64,000 nucleotides of DNA from the NCBI RefSeq assembly GCF_027595985.1, contig NC_073313.1:85480899-85544898 (forward strand). The letters run 5' to 3'. Numbering within the stretch: the first letter of the stretch is position 1; every line of letters starts with the position of its first letter. Made by a program: the position numbers and the translations under genes. Source of the DNA: Sorex araneus (lineage: Eukaryota; Chordata; Mammalia; Eulipotyphla; Soricidae). Positions 31,978 to 42,121 of the stretch are shown piece by piece. The notes under the pieces are model-generated. The model worked only from the letters and a program-made list of their open reading frames with translations, was not told where the DNA came from and did no database searches.

Positions 31978-33379
31978 TTGAATTTGAATGTTCTTTTTTC
32001 TGTTTGGTTTTCTTTTTAAAAAAAAAGTTTAAATTTTATTGAATCACCGTGAGATAGTTACGAGCTTTCATGTTTGGGTTACAATCTCACAATGATCAAA
32101 CACCCATCCCTCCACCAGTGCACATTCCCCACCACCAATATCCCGGGTATACCCCCCTTTTCTTGCCCTCCCCCTGCATCTAAGTCAGAAAATATTCCCC
32201 ATACTCTCTCTCTACTTTTAGGCATTATAGCTTGCAACACAGACACTGAGAAGTCATCATGTTTGGTCCATTATCTACTTTCGGCATGCATCTTCCATCC
32301 CAACTGGTTCATCCAGCCATCATTTTCTTAGTGATCCCTTCTCTATTTCATCTGCCTTCTCCCCTCTGCTCATGAAGCAGTCTTCCAGCTATGGGCAGTA
32401 ACTCAATATCAGACATGTATCTATAAGGTTCATAGAAGAAAATGTAGGCAGAACTCTCCATGACATTGAAGCTAAAAGTATCTTTAAGGACTAAACAGCA
32501 CTGACGATGTAGTGGAAGCAAACATAAACAAATGGGACTACATCAAACTAAGAAGCTTCTGCACTTCAAAAGAAACAGTGACCAAAATACAGAAAGAGCC
32601 CACAGAATGGGAAAGAATATTTACCCAACACCCATCTGATAAGGGATTAGTATCCAGGATATACAAGATACTTGTAGAACTGTGTAAGAAAAAAACCTCC
32701 AACCCCATCAAAAATGGGGAGAAGAAATTAACAGAAGTTTCCTCAAAGAAGAAATACTAATGGCCCAAAGGCATATGAAAAAAATGCTCCATATCACTAG
32801 TCATCAGGGAGATGCAAATCCAAATGACAATGAGATATCATCTCACACCACAGAGACTGGTACACATTCAAAAGAACAAAAGCAACCAGTGCTGGTGTGG
32901 ATGTTAGGAAAAAGGGACGCTCCTTAACTGTTGGTAGGAATGCCGACTGGTCCAGCCTTTCTGGAAAACAATATGGACCGTCCTTCAAAACCTAGAAATT
33001 GAGCTTCCATATGACCCCACAATACCACTTCTGGTAATATATCCCGAGGATTCAAAAAAGGACAGTAGAAATGACATCTGTACCTATATGTTCATTGCAG
33101 CACTGTTCACAATAGCCAAAATCTGGAAAGAACCCGAGTGCCCTAAAACAGATGACTGGTTAAAGAAACTTTGGTACATCTACACAATGGAATACTTTGC
33201 AGCTGTTAGGAGAGATGAAGTCGTGAAATTTGCTTATAAATGGATAAACATGGAGAGTATCATGCTAAGTGAAATGAGTCAGAAAGAGAGGGACAGACAT
33301 AGAGGGACTGCACTCATTTGTGGAGTATGGTGTAGCATCACATGAGGCTGACACCCAAGGACGGTTGAATTTGAATGTT
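31978..33379 (-). mobile_element. L1 insertion with large 5' inversion (twin priming), TSD intact
   Basis: 15-bp duplications TTGAATTTGAATGTT at 31978-31992 and 33365-33379. The 3' part (31993-32395) is a group A 3' UTR on the minus strand. The 5' part (32396-33364) is inverted and reads ORF2 C-terminal sequence on plus: aaatgggactacatcaaact, then [20 protein letters not shown] (about 32660-32720), and FTIAKIWKEPECPKTDDW (33106-33159), ending in the first bases of the 3' UTR. The two parts abut at 32395/32396. Confidence 0.95.
32470..33346 (+). pseudogene. L1 ORF2 C-terminal remnant (inverted segment)
   Basis: The same frame is open at 32512-32760 and 33088-33345, with stops or shifts between. 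It covers the ORF2 region downstream of the reverse transcriptase, including the cysteine-rich end. It lacks endonuclease and reverse transcriptase and cannot act. Confidence 0.85.
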
Positions 33380-33873
33380 ATTAAGTAGAGCATGAATTCT
33401 TCAATTAAACCTTCTTTACTCTTATTTTCAGTATTATATTGCAGTATTGTATTTTTACCACAGTATTACAAGTAGATGTTTACCTTACTGGCCCTTTAAT
33501 GAGGGCTAAGAAGGGAGTTTAGGATCTTCCTTAGATTTCTAGATTAGATGAACTTATGAACAAAGATATTTACAGCCTATATTGGCGATTTAGGAAGGAC
33601 TAAGAAAAAGTCAGTATGTTTTGTGTATATTAATTTGTAGAGATTGCAGAACTAGAGCTCTAATAGAATATAAGACAGGGAGAATTAGAGAAATCTTTCA
33701 GTGTTAGTTGAAACCTTTTCGGTAGGTGATACTTCTAGAGTTTAGAAGGCTAAAGGAGAATTAACTTCAATAAGAAATAAATGGAATGAGCAGAGATAAT
33801 GAATTTCAGGCACAGTCTTCCTCTCAAAGTGTATAGTCATATTGAAGACTCACTCATAGTATAAATTGATGTT
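33380..33873. other. Single-copy DNA
   Basis: Nothing recognised. Confidence 0.6.
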
Positions 33874-34739
33874 CAGTGGTTCTCAAAGCATGGTATATGG
33901 AAGTAGGTTCCCTAGTTCTTTTTAAGAAATCTGAGAGTTGAACTGTCTTTTCACAGCAATCCCTTTTGACCTTTGGTGATATTTTCATTGATCATGCAAG
34001 AACAGTGGTGGGTAGAATTGGTAGAGCTTTGGCAGAAATCAAGGGAGGGACAGAAACTGCACTCACTATAATTTATTCTTTATCACCACAAGAATCACAG
34101 TTACAAAAGAACATTTACTTAATAATGTCCATGGTAAACCTGTATTACTATTTTTATTAAAATTTTTATGTATGTTTTTATATTTTTTGTATTTTTTCAA
34201 AATAGTTGTACTGAGATATAAATAGTACACCAAGAGCTGTACATACATAATGTGTATCATTTGATAAATGCTTATCTTTTCATTAATCTATATATCTAAT
34301 TGGGAAATATGTCTAAGCTCTTCTGATGTGTACTGCAGTTTGATAATGTCTCAAAGTGAAGCGCTTGTATGACTAGTTGCAAATTGAACCAACATTGTAT
34401 CTCATAGAACTCCAAATTAATATGAGAGAACAACTGACAAACTCTGATTATTTGGACTTGGGTATTTTGCAGGCACTTTTGCAAAAAATAAAGTAAGCTT
34501 GTCACTTTAAGAAAACTAAGTGATAGCATTTGTTGTCCGCAATAAAATTTGAGTTGTTGACTAAAAATTCGAAATTTGGAACACTTGTATCTGTCACCAT
34601 AGTTTGAGAGCATCTCAATACTAAGAAACCCCTTTCTGATTAAATTATCAGTAATATTAATATGAATTTAAAAATGTTGTATGATTAAACATGTCATCAT
34701 TTGAAGAACTGCAAGTCTGAGTAAGATAGTGTGTTAAAT

Positions 34740-35869
34740 AATCAGTGTTGGCCGGTTGAACTCTACAAGAAGAAAACATCCAACCCCATCAGAAAATGGG
34801 CCGAAGAAATGAATAGAACCTTTTTCAAGGAAGAGATACGAATGGCCAAAAGGCATATGAAAAAGTGCTCTGCATCACTAATCATCAAGGAGATGCAAAT
34901 CAAAACAACCATGAGATACCACCTCACACCACAGAGAATGGCACACATCCAAAAGAACAAAAACAATCGCTGTTGAAGAGGATATGGAGAGAAGGGGACC
35001 CTTCTCCACTGCTGGTGGGAATGCCGACTTGTCCAGACCCTTTGGAAAACAATATGGATGATTCTCAAAAAATTAGAAATTGAGCTCCCATTTGATCCAG
35101 CAATACCACTGCTGGGAATATATCCCAGAAAAGCTAAAAAGTATAGTCGAAATGACATCTGCACTTATATGTTCATTGTAGCACTGTTTACAATAGCCAG
35201 AATCTGGAAAAAACCCGAGTGCCCTAGAACAGATGACTGGTTGAAGAAACTTTGGTACATCTATACAATGGAATACTATGCAGCTGTTAGAAAGGATGAA
35301 GTCATGAACTTTGCATATAAGTGGATCAACATTCAAAGTATCATGCTAAGTGAAATGAGCCAGAAAGAGAGGGACAGACATAGAAAGATTTCACTCATCT
35401 GTGGAATATAGAATAACAGAGTAGGAGACTAATACCCAAGAATAGTAGTATATGATACCAGGAGGTTGGCTCCATAGCTTGGAAGCTGGCCTCTCATGCT
35501 GGGGGAAAGTCATCCCAGATAGAAAGGGGAACACCAAGTAATATGTGATTGGAGATCCTGTGCGGGAAGGGAGATGCATGCTGTAAGTAGACTAGAGACT
35601 GAATAGGATGACCACTCAATACCCCTATTTGGAACCACAACACCCAAAAGGAAAGAGAGATATCAAATTGGAATGCCCCGCTACAGAGGCGGGGTGGGGT
35701 GGGGGGGATACTGGGTTCATGGTGGTGGAGAATGGACACTGGTGGAGGGATGGGCTCTTAAACATTGCATGAGGGAAAAACAAGCACGAAAATGTGTGAG
35801 TCTGTAACTGTGCCCTCACTGTGACTCACTAATTAAAAAATAAATAAATTAAGAAAAAATCAGTGTTGG
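34740..35869 (+). mobile_element. L1 3' half (ORF2 C-terminus plus group A 3' UTR), TSD intact
   Basis: 12-bp duplications AATCAGTGTTGG at 34740-34751 and 35858-35869. The insert is 5'-truncated within ORF2, then has about 450 bp of 3' UTR (35412-35857) with a G-rich tract at 35689-35710 and an A-rich tail. It lies inside the hAT element. Confidence 0.96.
34752..35411 (+). pseudogene. L1 ORF2 C-terminal remnant with one nonsense codon
   Basis: A single frame runs from the truncation point to the natural stop TAG at 35409-35411, interrupted only by TGA at 34974-34976, where related L1s have tryptophan (TGG). It includes [20 protein letters not shown] near the start and [16 protein letters not shown] at about 35085-35130. 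This preservation suggests a fairly recent insertion. There are no catalytic domains. Confidence 0.93.
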
Positions 35870-35981
35870 ATGTTGTGAAGTCATAGCTGGGTAAAAGGTC
35901 TGTCTGATATGCAAGAATAATCAGTGGGTTTAGTGTAAAATATTCAAAAACTGTATTAACACAGACTCAGATTCCAAATTT

Positions 35982-36045
35982 TGCTATAGTATCAAAGAAT
36001 ACCCACAATTTTTTGAATATTGTTCAAATACTCTTCCATCTCAGT
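35982..36045 (+). pseudogene. hAT transposase C-terminal remnant
   Basis: One frame reads FCYSIKEYPQFFEYCSNTLP. This resembles the C-terminal dimerisation region of hAT transposases, where a YP-x-L motif follows a hydrophobic stretch. It is split by the SINE at 36049. No intact frame upstream survives. Confidence 0.5.
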
Positions 36046-36238
36046 ATAATTTTTTTTTTTTGCTTTTGGATCTCACCCAGCAATGCACACGGGTTACTCC
36101 TGGCTCTGCACTCAGGAATTACCCCTGGCAGTGCTCAGGGGACCATATGGGATGCTGGGAATCGAACCCAGGTCGGCCGCGTGCAAGGCAAACGCCCTAC
36201 CCACTGTGCTATTGCTCCAGCCCCAACATCTCAGTATA
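36037..36238 (-). mobile_element. SOR SINE type 1 in the hAT element, TSD intact
   Basis: 12-bp duplications CATCTCAGTATA at 36037-36048 and 36227-36238. Near-consensus, with the B box complement ggaatcgaacccaggt. Confidence 0.96.
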
Positions 36239-36639
36239 TTTTTGAAAGAGACCAAATTTGGGTTCCAAAACCATTAACACTATTTTAACACATGATGTCT
36301 AAATAAAAATTAGCTAATGAAATAATTTTTATAAGAAAGTAACAAATCAGTATTTTTCTGTATTTTTAATGAAAGAATATATTATTGCAGATTAATTATA
36401 GAAACAACAAGAATGCCATTGTATTCTGTTTAAGTTGCCTCTATAGAAAAAGATTTGAAAATTGTAAAACAGTGCTATTATTCTTAGTTTTTACTTCATG
36501 CTGGAAAATCTAGTTACTTTCATAAACATGTATGGTAAGATATATTCACATATATAATATTAAATAAATGGTTTTTCAAATAACAATTATAATTTCTAAT
36601 ATAGTAGGGATTGATAGTTATATAATAATCAAAGACATA

Positions 36640-37006
36640 GAGATCCTCAATATTTTTTTTTATTTTTATTTTTTTATTTTTTTTATATTTTTTATTGAGT
36701 CACCATGTGGAAAGTTACAAAGTTTTCAGGTTTAAATCTCAGTTATACAATGCTCGAATAACCATCCCTTCACCAGTGCTCATATTCCACCACCAAGAAT
36801 CCCAGTATAGCTCCACCCCACCCCCTCACACCCCAAACCCCCCCACGCCCCTAGCCCCCCCCACCCTAAGCCCCCCCCGCCTGTGTAACTAATAAATTTC
36901 ACTTTACTTTCATTTTGATTGCATACAATATTTCAACAAAACTCACTATTATTGTTTGGAGAGTCTCTCCCCTAAAGTCAATATTGAGAGATCCTCAATA
37001 TTTTTT
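36640..37006 (-). mobile_element. L1 3' UTR, group B, in the hAT element, TSD intact
   Basis: 19-bp duplications GAGATCCTCAATATTTTTT at 36640-36658 and 36988-37006. The insert contains only 3' UTR and tail. Confidence 0.95.
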
Positions 37007-37052
37007 AAGTATAAGGCACTTCAATACAGGAAATATTTGAAAATTAATATTG

Positions 37053-37488
37053 TAGGCTACTGAAAAAACAGTAGGGGAATGAATAGTGACACTCTTCTTA
37101 TTTTTAAATAACCTACCCTCCTAAAATACTGAGATAATGAAAACATATAATAATGGAAAAGTAAGATTAAATGCCAAATCAAGTGATATGGGCAATAGTC
37201 ACTAAACAGGAAAAAAAATATGACTTCAGTTAATAAAGACATTTATTGCAAATAGCAATATGCATAGGTAGGATTTTTTAGAATAAAAGAGTGGGTAAGC
37301 AGTATAGACCAAAATAAACATGATATGCACTAGGAACAATAAGAAGACAGCCTTCAGTGGAGTAAATAGTTTGCGTTGGTGAATAGCAAGAAATTACTTG
37401 AATAAACTAGAGCCAGATTATGGACAGCTTTAAATGTCAGGATGAATAATTTAAACTTTATGGATATTGGGATACTCTTAAAATCTGT
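37053..37488. other. Single-copy AT-rich DNA
   Basis: Nothing recognised. Confidence 0.6.
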
Positions 37489-37759
37489 GATTCAGGTATT
37501 GGACTGGAGCAGTAACACAGCAGGTAGGGCGTTCGCTTTGCACTCGGCTGACCTGGGTTCAATTTCTCCATCCGTCTCAGAGAGCCCGGCAAGCTACCGA
37601 GAGTATTGAGCCCGCACAGCAGAGCCTAGCTAGCTGCCTGTGGCGTATTCGATATGCCAAAAACAGTAACAACAAGTCACACAATGGAGACATTAATGGT
37701 GCCCGCTCAAGCAAATGGATGAACAACGGGATGATAGTGCTAGTGCTAGATTCAGATAT
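37489..37759 (+). mobile_element. SOR SINE type 2, TSD with one mismatch
   Basis: 11-bp duplications at 37489-37499 and 37749-37759 (GATTCAGGTAT against GATTCAGATAT). Full-length body. Confidence 0.93.
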
Positions 37760-38091
37760 CATGAAAAGGATATTTCATGAAAATTAATCTAGAAGTGGTG
37801 CAAATGAGTGACTAGAAATATAAAGACTAGAAAACCATTAGAACAGTATTATTAACTACCCATGCATGAAGTGATAAGGACCTAGTCATGAGATAGAGAG
37901 TAAATAGTGGGTACAAGAGATAAATGTAAAAGCCAATTGAATAGGACTAGATTAAAAAGAGAGGGCTAATTTTGAGATTTCATGACTGAGAGACTTATGT
38001 CAATCTAACAGCATAGGGAAATCCATTTGTGGTAGTATATGATGGCCAGATTATTAGTTTGTTAAATGTTTGGGATTATCCTAATAAAAAT
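37760..38091. other. Single-copy AT-rich DNA
   Basis: Nothing recognised. Confidence 0.6.
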
Positions 38092-38344
38092 ATCTATTCA
38101 AAGTGAAAGTAAAGTGAAATTTATTAGTTACACAGGTGGGGGGGCTTAGGGTGGGGGGGCTAGGGGCGTGGGGGGGTTAGGGGTGTGAGGGGGTGGGGTG
38201 GAGCTATACTGGGATTCTTGGTGGTGGAATATGAGCACTGGTGAAGGGATGGGTATTCGAGCATTGTATAACTGAGATTTAAACCTGAAAACTTTGTAAC
38301 TTTCCACATGGTGACTCAATAAAAAATTAAAAAAAATCTATTCA
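38092..38344 (+). mobile_element. L1 3' UTR, group B, TSD
   Basis: 9-bp duplications ATCTATTCA at 38092-38100 and 38336-38344. It holds the G-rich tract at 38139-38208 and the end ctttccacatggtgactcaat with an A-rich tail. Confidence 0.93.
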
Positions 38345-38705
38345 TAGGGAATCACAAGATAGAGAGTTGAATGAGAAGTATAAAATTGAGGAATACATTA
38401 GAGAGGTGATTCCTGGTTGTGTATAAACAAGGAACTTTTCTGTGAAATAAATTATATTAATCAGATGCTGAGGAGCTCAAGCTATTAGGAGTAGTTAGTA
38501 AAGATTGAAGAAAAACTAAAAATAATATTAGGAGAAAAGAATTGCATAAGCCAAGGAAGGACAATTTCCAGAAATAGATGGAAATCTGTCTTGTCAGATT
38601 TCCTAAAGAATATTCACTGCATAATGTAAGCTCTGTGAAAACAGACATCTTTGTATTGTATGCTGTACCCACTGATGTTTTTCTAAGTGCCTAGAATTGT
38701 TCTCA
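38345..38705. other. Single-copy AT-rich DNA
   Basis: Nothing recognised. Confidence 0.6.
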
Positions 38706-38815
38706 GCATCACTGTCACTGTCACTGTCATCCTGTTGCTCATCGATTTGTTCGAGTGGGCACCAGTAACATCTCTCATTGAGAGACTTATTGTTACTGTT
38801 TTTGGCATATCCAAC
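38706..38815 (-). mobile_element. SOR SINE type 2, 5'-truncated
   Basis: Only the 3' half remains: tgtcatcctgttgctcatcg, gtgggcaccagtaac, ttgttactgtttttggcatatcc. The tRNA head is absent. Confidence 0.88.
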
Positions 38816-39133
38816 ACTTTTGGCATAAGGAACACTCTGCCCAGAATGTTAGATACCATCATCAATAAAGAGAATAAACAAAAAAGAAAATGAATACTTG
38901 AAATCGACAAATAATTCTTGGCTATATTCTTTAGCTTTCCTATTATATGGAATAGCACGTTTGTTTTGAGTTTATAAAGCCTAATATATTTAATCTACAA
39001 GCGTTAAAGTGACCTTTTAAAATGTAGAAATAAGTAGTATCTGGCAGTGTTTTTCTGAACAATAATCAGTTATAATTGTAAAAGGTTATAAGTTGATTTG
39101 TCCAAAAAGGAATTATAAACAGATAGTTTAAAA
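38816..39133. other. Single-copy AT-rich DNA
   Basis: Nothing recognised. Confidence 0.6.
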
Positions 39134-39305
39134 ACTGTCATACAGGGGACCAGAGAGAGAGTGTACAGCAGGTAGGGTGTCTTGCACTCGGCCGACCCAG
39201 ATTCAATCCCTGGCATCCCGTATGGTCCTCCTAGCACCACCAGAAGTAACCCCTGAGCATCGCTGGGTGTGGCCCCAAAATAAAACAAAACACCCTGTCA
39301 AACAG
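39134..39305 (+). mobile_element. SOR SINE type 1, imperfect TSD
   Basis: 12-bp flanks at 39134-39145 and 39294-39305 (ACTGTCATACAG against CCTGTCAAACAG). Head gggaccagagagagagtgtac, B box cagattcaatccc, shortened body. Confidence 0.87.
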
Positions 39306-39329
39306 AGTCCTGCATTTGAGTTTTGTTTT

Positions 39330-39661
39330 TGTTTTTGATTTTGTTTTTAACCTCCCAAGCAGTGCTGAGCTGGGCCCTCATGGCCGTTGGCAGCTCTCTG
39401 GGCTGGCTTGCAGTGCTCTGGCCATGATGTGTTGCTCAAGACTTGTGGTGTCAGACCACCAGGGCCACTCCACCCTGGCAGTACAGTGGGTGGGTCCAGG
39501 GAGGGTGGGCCACACCCACCTGTGCTCATGACTTACTCCTAGCTCTGTGCTCAGGGATCACCCCTGGCAGTGTTAAGGGGGATATATGCAGTGCTGTGGA
39601 CAAAACCAGGGGATTTCTGTGTGCAAGGCAAATGCCTTAACCCCTGAACCCTCTCTGGCCC
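39330..39661 (-). mobile_element. Old SINE with extended 3' body
   Basis: 39513-39661 is an ordinary minus-strand SOR head and body. Between it and the T-rich tail at 39318-39348 lies about 160 bp of GC-rich sequence (39349-39512, for example ctctctgggctggcttgcagtg) not found in other copies. The 71-codon open frame here is not a gene. Confidence 0.6.
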
Positions 39662-39679
39662 ACTGTATTTGATTTTTAA

Positions 39680-39845
39680 AGGTATTAAACTTCAGGGTAG
39701 TAGGGTGTGGCCACACCTGGGGATACTTAATGGCCGTACATGGTTCTGTGTTCAGGGGTGTTCATCTGGCAGTGCCCTCGTGAGGGATCAATCCAGAGTC
39801 AGCCCTGTGCCATTCAAGTGCCTTATCCCTATACTTTTAGGACTA
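39680..39845 (-). mobile_element. Old SOR-like SINE
   Basis: gtggccacacctggggatactt, ttctgtgttcaggggtgttcatctggcagtgc, then a B box remnant gggatcaatccagag. Confidence 0.75.
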
Positions 39846-39869
39846 CTAGCTCTGGTCCTAAAACGCATT

Positions 39870-39915
39870 ACATATTATTATTATTATTATTATTATTATT
39901 ATCATTATTATTATT
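39870..39915. repeat. Microsatellite (ATT)n
   Basis: About 15 ATT/TAT units with one ATC interruption, ending where the next SINE starts. Confidence 0.97.
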
Positions 39916-40072
39916 GGGCTGGAGCGATAGCACAGCGGTTGGGCGTTCGCCTTTCACGCGGCCGACCCGTGTTTGATTCCTCCACTCCTCTCGGAGAGCC
40001 CGGCAAGCTACCGAGAGTATGGAGCCCACACGGCAGAGCCTGGCAAGCTACCCGTGCGTATTGGATATGGAT
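39915..40072 (+). mobile_element. SOR SINE type 2, lacking the last part of the body
   Basis: Head gggctggagcgatagcacagcgg is near-perfect, as is the body as far as cgtgcgtattggatatgg. The final 80 bp (cagtaacaacaagtctc to the end) are missing, and no duplication is seen. Confidence 0.9.
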
Positions 40073-41228
40073 ATCTTCTCAGCATATAGTAGGTTATGGA
40101 TAAGTAAGTAATTGCACTTGGCTATTGTTGCTAAAAGTTTTGCAAACCTTTTAAGTATAAGCGCAGTGTAGCATCTATAGATACAAACCTGTTGGTATAT
40201 TGATTGTATTTGCTTATCAATCACTATTATTTGAACCTAACAACTCAGTTATTGAAATGCATGGTGAAATGTTAAGCTTTCCTGACTTGCATCTGAGCAT
40301 CCAGAGGGAGATAGATGATGTATATTTATTTGCATAACTCTACAGACCAAACTGCAGCTGGTATCTTTACTTTCTACTCCTGTTAGACTGTGCTATTCAT
40401 CTGTATAAAATATATTCATCCGTAGGTGGTGTCTAGTGCTGATCATCCTGCATCAAATTGAAAAATCACTGTTGAATTTAAACAGTCATAATCATAGTCA
40501 TTAAGAAATTTAATTTTATTTTAAATTTATTTTGGCATTGGTTCATAAATTTTAGTTGCATGTATTTCAGAAGACCATTGAATTATTTGGGTTGAGAAGA
40601 ATATACCAGTGTGATGGTTAAAGTAGTCGCTTCAGTTTTATAGTGAATTACCATAATTGATCCCAGAGGAAATTTTGTGATTTCACTGTGTTAAACAAGT
40701 TATTTGTTATTCACAGGTTTCCTCACAAACTAGTTGCATAACAATGACTATTTGTTGCGCTTGATTTTTTTGACTTTTTTGTATAACAATGACTATTTGT
40801 TGAGCTTGACTTAATTTGTTACAAGCTATAGTTACTTATAACAAATTAACCCAAATTGTAGCATGGTAAATGGCAAATATTATCTCCTAGTTTTTAGACA
40901 CTGTTTAATTGGTCACCTTTAGCTAAAATTTTCTCATAGACTGCCTTTAAGATGTTGGCTAAGGATTTTGTCTCATCTGAAGCTTTGACTGGATGGAGGA
41001 AGATGAGCTTTCAAGTTCACCTGTGGGATTCTAGGCTGTCTTTTGTACTGTGAGCCTCTGCACAAATCTGCCCCTTGACACAACAGTTGGCTACCTCAAG
41101 AGAATGAAAATGGATGTCCAGGTCAGTTTATAACATGATCTCAGAAGTGACAGCCCTTCATACTATCATAGTATAATGCTATCATACTAAGCCAATCATG
41201 CTATCATAGTATCATATTATCATACTCT
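40073..41228. other. Single-copy DNA with small local repeats
   Basis: Contains a 27-bp direct repeat (40738-40764 and 40783-40809) and imperfect atgctatcatagtat-type repeats at 41158-41226. No gene. Confidence 0.6.
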
Positions 41229-41406
41229 AAAGTGATAGCCAGGGGCTGGAGAGATAGTGCAGTGAGTAGGGGCTTTGTCTTGCATGTGACCAACTAGGGT
41301 TCAGTCCCTGGCATCCCATATCTCACTCCTAGCTGGGAGTATTTCCTGGGCACAGAACTAGGAGCAATTCCTTGCTGGAACCCAAAAGCCTAAAAAAAAG
41401 TGACAG
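41229..41406 (+). mobile_element. SOR SINE type 1, TSD with one mismatch
   Basis: Flanks AAAGTGATAG (41229-41238) and AAAGTGACAG (41397-41406). Head ggggctggagagatagtgc. The body is slightly shortened. Confidence 0.88.
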
Positions 41407-41756
41407 TCGTATTGTATTTTTTAGAAGTCAAGGCATTTAGACCAAATTTAAGGGGAGGATATTATATAAGGGGTTTATGAGTACCAGGAAGCAGTGGTCT
41501 CTAAGTACCATCTTAAAAGCACTCTACTATAGATTTATTGACATCTATTTTATCTTCAAAGCACAAGTGAATTTCTACAAAAGGGAAAGATACAAACTAA
41601 ATTCAGTTCTTCAGTAGTGAAATCACAACCCGTCCTGTTCCCTGAAGTATGAAAGTTTGTCATTCTCTGTAAATGGTAAAGAATTTTAGAAAAATATACC
41701 TAAAAGACAGAAAAATATTCCTAAAGTTCAAATACATGTATATCTTTTTTCCCTTA

Positions 41757-41840
41757 TGTTTATTAATTTTCAAAGTTGTTCATGGTGATTTGTTACAGAC
41801 ATTCCAGATTCTAACACCAACCCCACTAATTACATGCATA
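41757..41840 (-). mobile_element. L1-like 3' end, group C, short
   Basis: tttcaaagttgttcatggtgatttgttacagacattccag, related to the ends at 20640 and 45790. Confidence 0.55.
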
Positions 41841-41868
41841 TTAAATTATATAGAATTTATACATAGAC

Positions 41869-42121
41869 ACTCAGATATGCTGGAGCGATAGCACAGCAGG
41901 TAGAGTGTCTTGCATGCAGCCAACCTGGATTCGATTTCTCTGTCCCTCTCGGAGAGCCCGGCAAGCTACAGAGAGTATCCCGCCAGCATGGTAGAGCCTG
42001 GCAAGCTACCTGTGGTTGTATTCGATATGCCAAAAACAGTAACAACAAGTCTCGCAGTGGAGACCTTACTGGTGCCTGCTCGAGCAAATCTATGACAGTG
42101 CTACAGTGCTACTTAGATATG
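41869..42121 (+). mobile_element. SOR SINE type 2, TSD with one mismatch
   Basis: Flanks ACTCAGATATG (41869-41879) and ACTTAGATATG (42111-42121). The head starts at ctggagcgatag, without the leading G residues. Confidence 0.93.

Larger units (their letters stand above)
33874..37052 (+). mobile_element. Decayed hAT DNA transposon with transposase remnant, interrupted three times
   Basis: The left end reads cagtggttctcaaagcatgg (33874 on), a Charlie/Zaphod-type terminal repeat. About 1.5 kb of element remains once the insertions at 34752-35857, 36049-36226 and 36659-36987 are removed. The interior includes agtttgataatgtctcaaagtgaag and ttggaacacttgtatctgtcac (34340-34610), and a transposase-like stretch at 35982-36045. 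The right end is degraded near 37030-37052 (aaatatttgaaaatt). The family name is from memory and uncertain; the hAT assignment is firmer. Confidence 0.65.

Noticed and set aside
39669-40103. 144-codon open frame
   Set aside because: It spans an old SINE, an ATT microsatellite and a type-2 SINE.
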